From JAMXLO01 sp963812475 (GTDB lineage: Bacteria; Pseudomonadota; Alphaproteobacteria; Acetobacterales; Acetobacteraceae): DNA of 64,000 bases. The notes under the pieces are model-generated. The model saw only the letters and a program-made list of their open reading frames with translations. It was not told the origin of the DNA and did no database searches. The position numbers and the translations under genes are program-made. This document shows, in pieces, positions 9,724 to 18,310 of this stretch. The stretch lies in the NCBI GenBank assembly GCA_963812475.1, contig CAWEVI010000042.1, positions 62,001 to 126,000 on the forward strand, written 5' to 3'. Numbering within the stretch: position 1 is the stretch's first letter; each line of letters begins with the position of its first letter.

Positions 9724-11355
9724 ATGGCAGATTCGCAACGGCCAGATGACACAGCGGCGTGGCGTGCACTGGCTGCGCATTACCAGCAGATCAAGGACAT
9801 GCATCTGCGGCAGCTGTTCGCCGACGATGCGGGGCGTGGCGAGCGCCTCGTGACCGAAGGCGCCGGGCTCTATCTGGATTATTCGAAGAACCGGATCACC
9901 GATGAAACCGTCCGGCTGTTGCTGCAGCTCGCGCAGGAGCGCGGTGTTGCGGAGCGGCGCGACGCAATGTTCCGCGGCGACAAGATCAACATCACCGAGC
10001 AGCGTGCGGTGCTGCACGTGGCGCTCCGCGCGCCGCGGGATGCGAAAATCCTGGTGGACGGCCGCGACGTCGTGCCTGACGTGCATCAGGTGCTGGACGC
10101 GATGGCGGCTTTCGCCGGACGCGTGCGCTCCGGTGCGTGGCTTGGCCATACCGGCAAGCGCATCCGCAACGTGATCAACATCGGCATCGGCGGCTCGTAT
10201 CTCGGGCCGGAGATGGCCTATCGCGCGCTGCGTCCGTTCAGCGACCGGTCCATGACATTCCGCTTCGTATCGAACGTGGACGGTGCCGACTTTACCGAGG
10301 CCACGCAGGGTTTGGACGCCGGCGAAACACTGTTCGTCGTGGCGTCGAAGACATTCACTACCCTCGAGACGATGACCAACGCGGCGACCGCGCGCAAATG
10401 GCTGATCGACGCGCTCGGCAGCGACGCCGCCGTTGCGAAGCATTTCGTTGCGCTATCGACGAACACCGAGGCGGTGCGCAAATTCGGCATCGACACCGCC
10501 GACATGTTCGGATTCTGGGATTGGGTCGGTGGCCGCTATTCGATGGATTCGGCAATCGGCCTGTCGACGATGATCGCCATCGGCGCCGATGGGTTCCGCG
10601 ACATGCTGGCGGGGTTCCGCGCCATGGACGAGCATTTCCTGACGGCGCCACCGGAGCGCAATCTGCCGCTGCTGATGGGACTGTTGACTGTGTGGTACAA
10701 CAATTTCTTCGGCGCGCAGACGATCGGCGTAATGCCGTATTCATCGCACATGGCCCGCTTTCCAGCCTACCTGCAGCAATTGCAGATGGAGAGCAACGGC
10801 AAGCACGTGGACCTGCAAGGCAATGCGGTGACTGTGCAGACCGGACCGATCATTTGGGGTGAGCCTGGCACTGATGGCCAGCACTCGTTCTACCAGTTGC
10901 TACATCAGGGCACGAAGCTGGTTCCGTGCGACTTCATCGGCTTTTGCCACCCTCTCAGTCCGCTTGTTGACCAACACAACCTGCTGATGGCCAACCTGTT
11001 CGCGCAGGCCGAGGCGCTGGCGTTCGGCAAGACGGCGGAGGAACTCACCGCGGAGGGCTCGCCTGCGTTCCAGACGCCGTTCCGGGTGACAGAGGGCAAC
11101 CGCCCGAGCAACACAATCCTCGCCGATGCCCTGACCCCGCATACCCTTGGCGCGCTGGTAGCGTTGTACGAGCATAACGTGTTCACGCAGGGCACGATTT
11201 GGGGAATCGATTCGTACGATCAGTGGGGCGTTGAACTGGGCAAGGTACTCGCGCAGCGGATCATCCCGGAGCTTGCGGCCACGACGGAGCCGAAGCTGAC
11301 GCATGACAGCTCGACCAACGCGCTGATCCGGCGGTTTCGCGCGCGACGTGGTTAG
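9724..11355 (+). CDS. pgi: Glucose-6-phosphate isomerase
   Basis: Interconverts glucose 6-phosphate and fructose 6-phosphate. Signatures are INIGIGGSYLGPEMAYRAL (sugar-phosphate site), VASKTFTTLETMTNA, VGGRYSMDSAIGLS, the catalytic glutamate in QLQMESNGKHV, and HQGTKLVPCDFIGF. The 543 residues match the standard length. The frame is open far upstream inside tal, but the ATG at 9724 follows gggagga at 9710 and begins the conserved protein. It is the last gene of the sugar-phosphate run; a hairpin follows at 11380. Confidence 0.95.
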   Translation: MADSQRPDDTAAWRALAAHYQQIKDMHLRQLFADDAGRGERLVTEGAGLYLDYSKNRITDETVRLLLQLAQERGVAERRDAMFRGDKINITEQRAVLHVALRAPRDAKILVDGRDVVPDVHQVLDAMAAFAGRVRSGAWLGHTGKRIRNVINIGIGGSYLGPEMAYRALRPFSDRSMTFRFVSNVDGADFTEATQGLDAGETLFVVASKTFTTLETMTNAATARKWLIDALGSDAAVAKHFVALSTNTEAVRKFGIDTADMFGFWDWVGGRYSMDSAIGLSTMIAIGADGFRDMLAGFRAMDEHFLTAPPERNLPLLMGLLTVWYNNFFGAQTIGVMPYSSHMARFPAYLQQLQMESNGKHVDLQGNAVTVQTGPIIWGEPGTDGQHSFYQLLHQGTKLVPCDFIGFCHPLSPLVDQHNLLMANLFAQAEALAFGKTAEELTAEGSPAFQTPFRVTEGNRPSNTILADALTPHTLGALVALYEHNVFTQGTIWGIDSYDQWGVELGKVLAQRIIPELAATTEPKLTHDSSTNALIRRFRARRG

Positions 11356-11379
11356 GATCTCTATCGAGCGCACCGTCAT

Positions 11380-11398
11380 GGCCGGGCTTGACCCGGCC
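11380..11398. terminator. Hairpin between convergent pgi and the thiolase-like gene
   Basis: ggccggg (11380-11386) and cccggcc (11392-11398) form a perfect seven-pair stem with a cttga loop. There is no T run on either side, so it is not a textbook intrinsic terminator. The phrase gtcatggccgggcttgaccc resembles a palindromic spacer repeat seen between genes in many alphaproteobacteria, and a degraded likeness (gggtttgacccgccatccc) lies near 26860. Its location between two convergent genes fits transcript-end formation. Confidence 0.4.
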
Positions 11399-11460
11399 AC
11401 CTTCTCCGGCGCAGGCCCCGCGCCAGATGGCCGGCCTTCGCCGACCATGACAGTGTCGGG

Positions 11461-12615
11461 TTACAGTGCGGACTGCGTTCCCAGGATGACCGTCGCCTGA
11501 GCCGACAATACGCCGCCGTTGCCGTGCACCAACGCGGTTTCCGCTTGCGCCACCTGGCGCGCGCCACATTCGCCGCGCAACTGGCGAACGGCCTCGATCA
11601 GCAGGAACAGCCCGTACATCCCCGGATGGCAGTAGGACAGCCCACCGCCGTTGGTGTTCACCGGTAGGCTGCCCTTTGGCCCGATCCTGCCGTCGCTGAC
11701 AAACGGTCCACCCTCGCCTTTCGGGCAAAAACCCAGGTCCTCCAGGAACAGGATCGTATTGATGGTGAACGCATCATAGAGTTCGAGCACATCGATGTCG
11801 GTCTCCCGCATCCGCGCCATGCGATATGCGGCCGCGCCTGACTCGCGCGCACCTGTCAGCGTCAGGTTCGGCATCGACGAGATCGACGCATGGGTGATCG
11901 CCTGACCACAGCCCAACACATAGACGGGAGGTTTCGCCATGCTGCGCGCACGATCGGCCGACATCATGACGATGGCGCCCCCGCCATCGGTGATAAGGCA
12001 GCAGTCGCGCACGGTGAATGGATAGCTGATTGGCCGGGCCGATAGAACGTCCGCGATGGTCAGCGGCTTCTTCTCCCACGCGACCGGGTTCAACAGCGCC
12101 CATTCGCGCGCCGCCACCGCCACCTCGGCAAGCTGTTCGCGCGTGGTGCCGAACTCGTGCATGTGGCGCGACGCGGCCAGGGCATAGGCAGTCGCGGGCA
12201 GGAACGGACGGAACGGTGTTTCGTACGGATTGTATTCCCGCGCCGACGCCTGCCGCCGTCCGACTGTCCGCTGCGTGCTGCCATAGGCGATCACCGCCAC
12301 CGAGCACAGCCCCGCTGCCAATGCAGACTGTGCGTGCGCGACGTGCACTTCGAACGAGGAGCCGCCGACGATGGTGGAATCGGTGTAGGCCGACGGCAGG
12401 CGCAGATACTCGCATAGCGACATCGCGGAGGTGCGGGCCTGCGTCGCGGCGCAGAAGATGCCATCAACGTCCTTCAGCCTGAGCCCGCAATCGGCGAGCG
12501 CGCGATGGATGCCCTGCGCCATCAGATCGAGCGGACTCATATTGGCGGCGACAGCGCCGATATCGGATTCCGCCGCACCGACGATGGCGGCGCTTCCGCG
12601 CATGAGGCCATTCAT
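11461..12615 (-). CDS. Thiolase-like acetyl-CoA acetyltransferase / lipid-transfer protein
   Basis: Non-decarboxylating condensing-enzyme fold of the SCP2-type thiolase group: SAAIVGAAESDIG at the start, LRLKDVDGIFCAAT, YGSTQRTVGRR, and near the C-terminus the GLSYCHPGMYG segment. These proteins typically act with a DUF35 partner encoded next door, as here. The ATG at 12615 overlaps the stop of the DUF35 chimera as ATGA, so translation is probably coupled. An alternative start lies at 12603. The 384-residue protein seems intact. The reaction may be CoA-ester cleavage or condensation; the substrate is not predictable. Confidence 0.82.
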   Translation of the reverse strand: MNGLMRGSAAIVGAAESDIGAVAANMSPLDLMAQGIHRALADCGLRLKDVDGIFCAATQARTSAMSLCEYLRLPSAYTDSTIVGGSSFEVHVAHAQSALAAGLCSVAVIAYGSTQRTVGRRQASAREYNPYETPFRPFLPATAYALAASRHMHEFGTTREQLAEVAVAAREWALLNPVAWEKKPLTIADVLSARPISYPFTVRDCCLITDGGGAIVMMSADRARSMAKPPVYVLGCGQAITHASISSMPNLTLTGARESGAAAYRMARMRETDIDVLELYDAFTINTILFLEDLGFCPKGEGGPFVSDGRIGPKGSLPVNTNGGGLSYCHPGMYGLFLLIEAVRQLRGECGARQVAQAETALVHGNGGVLSAQATVILGTQSAL

Positions 12616-13505
12616 GGCGCATCCTCCGCCGGCGTGAACACCGGATAGGGCGGTTCATCGCCCTCCGCCTGATGCACACGGAACTGCACGGTATCGGCAC
12701 GAAACCCAGACTCATCCCAGAAATAGACTTCACCACCTGAGGTTTTTGCCTGTCTGGCAATGGCAGGAAACCGCTCGAGCCGCCATGCCTCGATCGCGTC
12801 CGGATCGCGTTGGTAAGCCCGTTGCAGTGGCTTTTGCGGCGTCAGTCCCAGCTTGGCGAGCAACGCCCCCACCGCCGTCACGCCAAGCCGAATGTTGAAT
12901 TTACGCTCGATCAGGTCGGCCACTACAGACCGCGTCCACAAGCCGAAATCCAGCCCATACTGACGCGGATCGCGGCCGTTTATCCAGCGAAACACCTGTT
13001 GCTCCTGCCCCGGCGTCAAGCTGCGTGGTCGCCCCGTTGCCGGCCTGGCGTGCAGCGCTTTCAGTCCCACTCCAGGGCGTGACGCCGCCTTGAGCCATTT
13101 GTAGATCGTCGTGCGATGAAAGCCGAACGAAGTCACCACCGAGGATGGCCGCTCTCCGCCCCGCACCCGCTCGACCGCCATCAATATAACCCGCATGCCG
13201 ATCCGCACGTCGAGCGGGGGAATATCCTCAACGCGGCTCATCATGCGGAAGCCTTCATCGATATCGATCAGCGCGACGTTGTACGGTTCGCCCTTCTGAG
13301 GATAAACCACGGTGGTCGCGTGCACCGTCCCCATCCCCCTGCTGACCCGCCACTCCAGCCGATCGCTTCCGGTGAACGGACAGATCAAGCGCGGATAGAA
13401 CACCGCCGCTTTGGCTTCGGGACTATATTGGTAGCCGAGCTCCCCTCTCTCCAGATGTTCGAGGTACGTCATCAATGGTGATGCCAGTGCATTTGCCATG
13501 GTCAT
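12612..13505 (-). CDS. DUF35 OB-fold thiolase partner with an in-frame IS630 transposase insert
   Basis: Residues 1-106 are the front of a DUF35/OB-fold protein (YLEHLERGELGYQ, CPFTGSDRLEWRVSRG, GEPYNVALIDIDEGFRMMSR). Residues about 107-273 match the N-terminal part of an IS630 transposase: helix-turn-helix FGFHRTTIYKWLKAA, RPRSLTPGQEQQVFRWI, and VYFWDESGFRAD with the first catalytic Asp. Residues 274-297 (QFRVHQAEGDEPPYPVFTPA) return to DUF35. The frame is open throughout. The zinc ribbon common in other DUF35 proteins is not obvious. Start at 13505 overlaps the dioxygenase stop as ATGA. Whether the chimera folds or works is unknown. Confidence 0.82.
   Translation of the reverse strand: MTMANALASPLMTYLEHLERGELGYQYSPEAKAAVFYPRLICPFTGSDRLEWRVSRGMGTVHATTVVYPQKGEPYNVALIDIDEGFRMMSRVEDIPPLDVRIGMRVILMAVERVRGGERPSSVVTSFGFHRTTIYKWLKAASRPGVGLKALHARPATGRPRSLTPGQEQQVFRWINGRDPRQYGLDFGLWTRSVVADLIERKFNIRLGVTAVGALLAKLGLTPQKPLQRAYQRDPDAIEAWRLERFPAIARQAKTSGGEVYFWDESGFRADTVQFRVHQAEGDEPPYPVFTPAEDAP
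12687..13187 (-). mobile_element. Truncated IS630-family transposase segment inside the DUF35 gene
   Basis: This 501-base stretch (167 codons) encodes the DNA-binding half and the start of the DDE domain of an IS630 transposase, in frame with its host gene. The rest of the DDE domain (second Asp and the Glu) is absent, and I find neither terminal inverted repeats nor a TA duplication at the edges. Both junctions fall beside short gt/gtg matches, which suggests loss of the outer parts of the element by recombination instead of a fresh insertion. Boundaries are set by protein similarity and may be off by a few codons. Confidence 0.7.
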
Positions 13506-14383
13506 ACCGGCCTTTCGCCCTGGACCGTGACACGGTGGCCGGAGCGTGTGTGCGGCCAGTAATCCCACATGGCGCGATGCTGCGCGCAGCGGTTGTCCCA
13601 GAACGCGATGGAGTTTTTCTGCCAACGGAACCGGCACTGGAACAACGGATTTTCCGCGTGGTTCCAAAGAAAGTTCAGAATGGCTGAACTCTCGTCGGGC
13701 GGGACGCCGACGATCCGTTTGGTGAAGCCGCGGTTCACGTAGAGCGCCTTCCTGCCGGTCACCGGGTGGGTGCGGACAATGGGATGTTCGGCCCGCGGAT
13801 AGCTCGGCTTGTCGGCGATGCCGAAATTGGCATAGGTGCCGCGATACTGATCCTCGCCGTCGTGGATCGCTGTCAGCCCTTCAACGTAGCGCTTCATTCG
13901 ATCCGACAAAGCCTCGTAGGCGGCGTACATCGAAGCGAACAGCGTGTCGCCGCCGCGCGGCGGGCAGGTGCGGATATACAGGATGCTGCCCATCGGCGGC
14001 TCCACGTCGCACGAAACATCGCTGTGCCAGAACTCGCCGTTGGCGCGCGGAGAATCCTTGTCGGCGTGTATGATCATCAGCTCGGGATGGCCAGGTTCGT
14101 GTGGCGCCGCGGGATGGATGTGCAGCTTGCCGAACTTGCGACCGAATTCGAGGTGCTGTTCGTCGGTGATGTGCTGGTCGCGGAAGAAGATGACCTGATT
14201 TTCCGCGAGCGCGCGGTGGATTTCCTCGAACGTCTGATTGCCGAGCGGTTGCGCCAGATCGACACCGCCGATCTCCGCGCCGATGATCGGCGTCAGCTTG
14301 TCGACCGTGATCGTGTCGTACGGCGCGGGATCGTCCGAGCTGTGCTTGTAGCGCGGTCCGCTATAGTCACGCATGGCGCTCAT
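13502..14383 (-). CDS. TauD/TfdA-family Fe(II)/2-oxoglutarate dioxygenase
   Basis: A 293-residue cytoplasmic dioxygenase. It starts with the usual TITVDKLTPIIGAEIGGVDL. The iron-binding facial triad is in GEFWHSDVSC (His and Asp) and in IAFWDNRCAQHRA (distal His). The 2-oxoglutarate-binding Arg is in RSGHRVTV. PPRGGDTLFASMYAAYEAL is a family hallmark. Members hydroxylate taurine, alkyl sulfates, aryloxyalkanoates and similar acids, so the substrate is open. It sits inside a minus-strand operon and its stop overlaps the next start. A gggaga precedes the ATG. Confidence 0.9.
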   Translation of the reverse strand: MSAMRDYSGPRYKHSSDDPAPYDTITVDKLTPIIGAEIGGVDLAQPLGNQTFEEIHRALAENQVIFFRDQHITDEQHLEFGRKFGKLHIHPAAPHEPGHPELMIIHADKDSPRANGEFWHSDVSCDVEPPMGSILYIRTCPPRGGDTLFASMYAAYEALSDRMKRYVEGLTAIHDGEDQYRGTYANFGIADKPSYPRAEHPIVRTHPVTGRKALYVNRGFTKRIVGVPPDESSAILNFLWNHAENPLFQCRFRWQKNSIAFWDNRCAQHRAMWDYWPHTRSGHRVTVQGERPV

Positions 14384-14419
14384 GGTCCGTCTCCCTTGGC
14401 GAATGGGGCGGCGGCAAGT

Positions 14420-15109
14420 CTAGCCGCCACCACCGCGTCGCGCCACGTCGGCGTAGAACTGCGGCGCTTCCCGCCGGTCCATCAGTCCGTAGTCGCGGAT
14501 CACGCGCACGCGCCGGTGCCGTATCCTGCCGGCGTCGGCCAGCGACGCAGGCGGCTCCCACGCATCCGCTGCGCCGGCATCGCGCCACGACACAAGCAGC
14601 AGCAACTTCCCAGGCGTGTAGATGCTCGCGAACAGTTCCGTGTCGCTGACACCGTCGCGACCGGGGCTCGGCACGCGCAGCCGTTCCGGCAGAGTAGCCG
14701 CATCGGCCGGCTTTGCGTTCGGGCCGGGATCGATCTCCGATATGCTCACAACCTTCGCAGCGCCGACCTCCGTCGCATCGAGCCTAAGCTGCTGCAACGC
14801 GTGCCTCGGCGGAGGGTGCGTATCCGCGCTGATCTCACCGACCCGCAGATGGTAGTCCTCGAATACCTCGAACCGACCTTTCTCCTGCACGCCATGATGC
14901 ATCGCGTGGGTACGCCAGCGGATCACCGATTTCTCATCCGCCCAGGTGGACAGCGACAGAAGACGTCCCTCGGTGCGGCTGCTCTTGTACCGTTCGTTAT
15001 CGATGAAGCCGGCGATCTGCTCCAGTTCCGGACGCAACTGCTTCGCCAGATCCAGGTATTGATCCCATCGATCCGACTTCGGCTGCACTTCGAAGATCAC
15101 GGCGAACAT
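14420..15109 (-). CDS. Protein with two antibiotic-biosynthesis-monooxygenase (ABM) domains
   Basis: Dimeric alpha-beta barrel protein of 229 residues. Residues 1-100 hold the first ABM-like unit (MFAVIFEVQPKSDRWDQYLD, STWADEKSVIRWRTH, FEDYHLRVGEI). Residues about 115-215 hold a weaker second copy with LLLLVSWRDAGAADAWEP and VRVIRDYGLMDRREAPQFY. Such proteins are cofactor-free oxygenases or heme/CoA-ester-related enzymes. I chose the ATG at 15109 because gaggagg lies just upstream. Its role in the operon is not known. Confidence 0.72.
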   Translation of the reverse strand: MFAVIFEVQPKSDRWDQYLDLAKQLRPELEQIAGFIDNERYKSSRTEGRLLSLSTWADEKSVIRWRTHAMHHGVQEKGRFEVFEDYHLRVGEISADTHPPPRHALQQLRLDATEVGAAKVVSISEIDPGPNAKPADAATLPERLRVPSPGRDGVSDTELFASIYTPGKLLLLVSWRDAGAADAWEPPASLADAGRIRHRRVRVIRDYGLMDRREAPQFYADVARRGGGG

Positions 15110-15199
15110 CCGGTCCTCCTCAACCACGGTGGGTCCAGCGCAGCGAAACGCACCGTCACCAAACGCACAAGCCCGAATGCTACGGCCGCGGCCGAAGCG

Positions 15200-15592
15200 T
15201 CACACCACCGCGATTGCGCTCATCTCGATCAGGTAGTCGGGATGGGTGAACTTGCTCACCTCGACCAGTGTTGAGGCCGGTGGCGGGGACGGAAAATACT
15301 CGCGCCGCACCTTATGGATCGGTGCCAAATTCTCCATGTTGCGCACGTAGACATCCACGCGACAGACGTCTCCCAGTGTGCCGCCGGCGGCCTCCACGGC
15401 CGCCTTGACGTTCTCGCACACCTGTCGCGTCTGTGCCTCGATGTCGCCAACGCCCGCGATCGTTCCGTCCGGGCGCTGCGCGACCATGCCGGAGATGAAC
15501 ACCAACCGCCCGCTCGCCTCCACGGCAATGGCCTGGGCAAAATGTCCGCCCGGCTTCGGCGCCTTGTCGGTGGTGATGGCCTGTCTTGGCAT
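15200..15592 (-). CDS. RidA/YjgF/UK114-family protein
   Basis: A 130-residue Rid-fold protein with GHFAQAIAVEASGRLVFISG, a central VCRVDVYVRNMENL, and the C-terminal IEMSAIAVV. Canonical RidA hydrolyses reactive enamines/imines and uses an Arg in the sequence PARS-VEV; here that segment reads PPASTLVEV, with Ser at the Arg position. It therefore probably belongs to a Rid subgroup without standard RidA activity; such subgroups are often encoded in catabolic operons. Start at 15592 follows gggaggga. An earlier in-frame start at 15676 adds sequence without homology. Confidence 0.82.
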   Translation of the reverse strand: MPRQAITTDKAPKPGGHFAQAIAVEASGRLVFISGMVAQRPDGTIAGVGDIEAQTRQVCENVKAAVEAAGGTLGDVCRVDVYVRNMENLAPIHKVRREYFPSPPPASTLVEVSKFTHPDYLIEMSAIAVV

Positions 15593-15612
15593 CAGTCCCT
15601 CCCCCTTTGCAG

Positions 15613-16101
15613 CTAATGGCACTTGAACGCGTCGAACGGTTCGCGACAGACGCGGCAGCGATGCAGCGACTTGCATGCGGTGGAACCGAATTCACTGATC
15701 TGCTCGGTATCCGCGCTGCCGCAGAGTGGGCAGGCGGGGCGCGCCTCGCCGAACAGCGCGCGGCGAGACGACGAATGCTCAGGTGGCGCGATACCGAAGG
15801 CTGCGAGCTTGCGGCGTCCCGCATCGGTCAGCCAGTCGGTGGTCCACGCGGGCGACAACGTTGTGCGGATGCGTGATCTGATGCCGGCGCGCGCGAGAGC
15901 GGTTTCGATCTCCAGGGAGATCATGTTCATCGCCGGGCAGCCGGAGTAGGTCGGCGTGATCGTGACTTCCACCGTATCGCCCTGCACCGCAACATCCCGC
16001 AGGATGCCGAGATCGGCGATGGTCAGCACCGGGATCTCCGGGTCGGTCACCTGCTGAAGCACGGCAAGCGCGCGGTCGCGCAGCGATGCGGCCGTCACCA
16101 T
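15613..16101 (-). CDS. paaD: PaaD-like phenylacetyl-CoA epoxidase assembly protein
   Basis: Residues 1-100 are a MIP18/DUF59 domain with VTDPEIPVLTIADLGILRDV and TPTYSGCPAMNMI. The C-terminal zinc-binding tail carries CPLCG and CRVC pairs, as in PaaD. PaaD helps insert or maintain iron in the PaaABCE epoxidase. The start at 16101 overlaps the end of paaC by seven bases. No paaA, paaB or paaE appears in this window, so either they are elsewhere or the pair serves another di-iron oxygenase. Confidence 0.88.
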   Translation of the reverse strand: MVTAASLRDRALAVLQQVTDPEIPVLTIADLGILRDVAVQGDTVEVTITPTYSGCPAMNMISLEIETALARAGIRSRIRTTLSPAWTTDWLTDAGRRKLAAFGIAPPEHSSSRRALFGEARPACPLCGSADTEQISEFGSTACKSLHRCRVCREPFDAFKCH

Positions 16102-16865
16102 GCGGCGCCCGGATGACTGCGCTGGAGAAATTGCATCTCCGCCAGCAGATGACCGAGATGTTCCGTATGGCGCCCGCTGCGGCCGCCCGACTGCATCCAG
16201 CAATCCGCCGGCCGTGCCAACGTTGCGCGCAACAATATGCTGGAGATCGTGGCGTTCCAGTTCTCGTGCAGGGACGCGGGATCAGGGATGACGCGTGCCT
16301 CGATCAACGCGGCATCCGCGGCATCGGTTGCGAAGAGTTCGCCGACATAGGGCCAAAGGTCGTCCAGTGCCGTTTGGGCTCGCTGGTGGCTTTCCGCGGT
16401 CCCGTCGCCGAGACGGATCAGCCATTCACCCGCATGCCGCAGATGATAGCTGGTCTCCTTTTCCGCCTTTGCAGCGATGGCGGCGAGTGCCGGGTCAACC
16501 GAACCGATCGTGGCGCGCCAGAACGGATCAGCGAAGGCGGAGAAGATCAGCAGCCGGGCGATCGTCACGGCAAAGTCGCCGTTCGGCAGCTCGACCAGCA
16601 GGCAGTTGCGCCAGGCGTCCACATCGCGAAGATAGGCAAGCTGATCCTCGGTATGGACGCTGATGGTGCCGGCGTGGCTGTACAGGGCGCGCGCCTGTCC
16701 GATGAGATCGAGCGCCATGTTTGCCAGGGCAAGCTCTTCCTCCAGCGTCGGCGCGTGACCCGTCCATTCCGACAGGCGATGGCCAAGGATCAAAGCATCG
16801 TCCGCGCGACGGAGCAGTTGCAGGACGAGCGGGCTCTCCTGGACAGCGATGGAAGTGGTGGCCAT
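16095..16865 (-). CDS. paaC: PaaC-like structural subunit of phenylacetyl-CoA epoxidase
   Basis: A 256-residue ferritin-like helical protein. LEEELALANMALDLIGQARAL and EKETSYHLRHAGEWLIRLGD followed by TAESHQRAQTAL are the PaaC signatures. PaaC is the structural partner of the catalytic PaaA in the ring-1,2-epoxidation of phenylacetyl-CoA. ATG at 16865 begins the conserved part. It lies 53 bases after the response-regulator gene on the same strand and overlaps paaD. Without PaaA nearby, its catalytic partner is unidentified. Confidence 0.88.
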   Translation of the reverse strand: MATTSIAVQESPLVLQLLRRADDALILGHRLSEWTGHAPTLEEELALANMALDLIGQARALYSHAGTISVHTEDQLAYLRDVDAWRNCLLVELPNGDFAVTIARLLIFSAFADPFWRATIGSVDPALAAIAAKAEKETSYHLRHAGEWLIRLGDGTAESHQRAQTALDDLWPYVGELFATDAADAALIEARVIPDPASLHENWNATISSILLRATLARPADCWMQSGGRSGRHTEHLGHLLAEMQFLQRSHPGAAW

Positions 16866-16918
16866 GGGCCGGAATGCTAGCACGGAACTGCCGGCGCGGG
16901 GATTGGTGCGGCCAGCGA

Positions 16919-18310
16919 TCAGGTGAACGCGCTCCGGCGCAGCTGGTGCTTGTCCATGCGATAGCGCAATGTGTCGCGTGTGATCCCGAGTGCCTGTGCG
17001 GCCAACGTCACGTTGCCGCCGACTCGGCGCAGGGCTTGCACGATAAGGTCGTGTTCCTGGCCGCCAAGCGTCGTGCCCGGGGTATCCGATGCATCGTCGC
17101 TGTGACCCTGCAGAGCCGGCGGCTCGCGCAGGCTGAGATCGTCCGCCCGTATCCGCTCGCCGATGGTCAGCAGCGCCGCCTGCTCCAGTACATTGCGAAG
17201 CTCACGGACATTGCCTGGCCAGGAATGCCGGCGAATGGCCTCGATTGCACCGGGATCAAGCCGCAGATCCGGCCGTCCGTAACGCAGGCGGTGTTCCGCC
17301 AGAAAATGCTCGGCAAGCAACACGACGTCGTCGTCACGCGCGCGCAGCGGCGGTACGGCGAGCGTTATCGCTCGCAGCCGGTACATCAGGTCCTCCCGGA
17401 ATTCTCCAGTGCGGACACGTTCCTCGAGCGCCGCATTCGTCGCCGCGACGAAGCGCACATCGACCGACCGATCGCGCGTGCTGCCGACCGGGCGCACGCG
17501 GCGGTCCTCCAACACCTTGAGCACCTTGGCCTGCGACGCAGGCGGCAACTCCGCGATTTCATCCAGGAACAACGTGCCGCGATCAGCGGCCAGGATCAGA
17601 CCGGTGCGACGTTCCTTGGCGTCGGTGAAGGCGCCGCGCTCATGCCCGAACAGTTCCGATTCGATGAGTTGCGGCGACAGCGTCGCGCAGTTGATCTCGA
17701 CAAATGGCTCCGCATGGCGCGGGCCCTCGAAATGCAGCGCCCGTGCGACGAGTTCCTTGCCTGTCCCGGTTTCGCCGGTGATCAGCACGGGTGGCGGCGG
17801 ACCGCTCAACTGACGCGCTTCCATTGCCAGCACCTGGGCGATCTGTCGCTTCAGCTCGACGATTGGCGGTGAAGCACCGGCGATCCGGTCCAGGCCGCTG
17901 CGCTGCTCCTCGCGACGTCGATAGTAGGCGAGCGACTCCTCAGCGTGCCTGCGTGAAAGCAGCCGGTTCACCAGCAGCCCCAACTCCTCCAGGGAAACCG
18001 GCTTGGTCAGATAGTCATCGGCGCCCGCCTTCATGGCCGTCACTGCCAGAGCGACGCTGCCGTGAGCTGTGATCATGACGATCTTGCTGTCGAGGTCGCG
18101 TTGGCGAATGTGTCGGATCAGGTCGATGCCGGTTCCATCCGGCAGGCTGTGGTCCACCAGCACCACGTCCGGCCGCAGCTCCTCGTAGTCGGCAACGCCG
18201 CGCGCCAGCGTCGGAGCCTGCGCGACCTCGTATTGCTGATGCTCAAGATAGCGCGCGACATTGCGCGACAACAATGGTTCATCCTCGACGATGAGAATGG
18301 AGCGGTTCAC
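16919..18310 (-). CDS. Sigma-54-dependent response regulator (NtrC family)
   Basis: A 463-residue activator. Receiver domain at residues 1-120 with ILIVEDEP, phosphoacceptor Asp in VVLVDHSLPDGTG and Lys in YLTKPVSLEEL. AAA+ domain at about 145-370 with Walker A GETGTGKE, the sigma-54-contacting GAFTDA loop, Walker B TLFLDEIAELPP and the R-finger region. C-terminal Fis-type helix-turn-helix is GGNVTLAAQALGITRDTLR. GTG start overlaps the kinase stop as GTGA. It probably activates sigma-54 promoters for the genes downstream; I could not point to a specific -24/-12 site. Confidence 0.94.
   Translation of the reverse strand: MNRSILIVEDEPLLSRNVARYLEHQQYEVAQAPTLARGVADYEELRPDVVLVDHSLPDGTGIDLIRHIRQRDLDSKIVMITAHGSVALAVTAMKAGADDYLTKPVSLEELGLLVNRLLSRRHAEESLAYYRRREEQRSGLDRIAGASPPIVELKRQIAQVLAMEARQLSGPPPPVLITGETGTGKELVARALHFEGPRHAEPFVEINCATLSPQLIESELFGHERGAFTDAKERRTGLILAADRGTLFLDEIAELPPASQAKVLKVLEDRRVRPVGSTRDRSVDVRFVAATNAALEERVRTGEFREDLMYRLRAITLAVPPLRARDDDVVLLAEHFLAEHRLRYGRPDLRLDPGAIEAIRRHSWPGNVRELRNVLEQAALLTIGERIRADDLSLREPPALQGHSDDASDTPGTTLGGQEHDLIVQALRRVGGNVTLAAQALGITRDTLRYRMDKHQLRRSAFT

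Noticed and set aside
12687..13187. A complete IS630 element
   Set aside because: Only the first half of the transposase is present and no terminal repeats are found at the edges.
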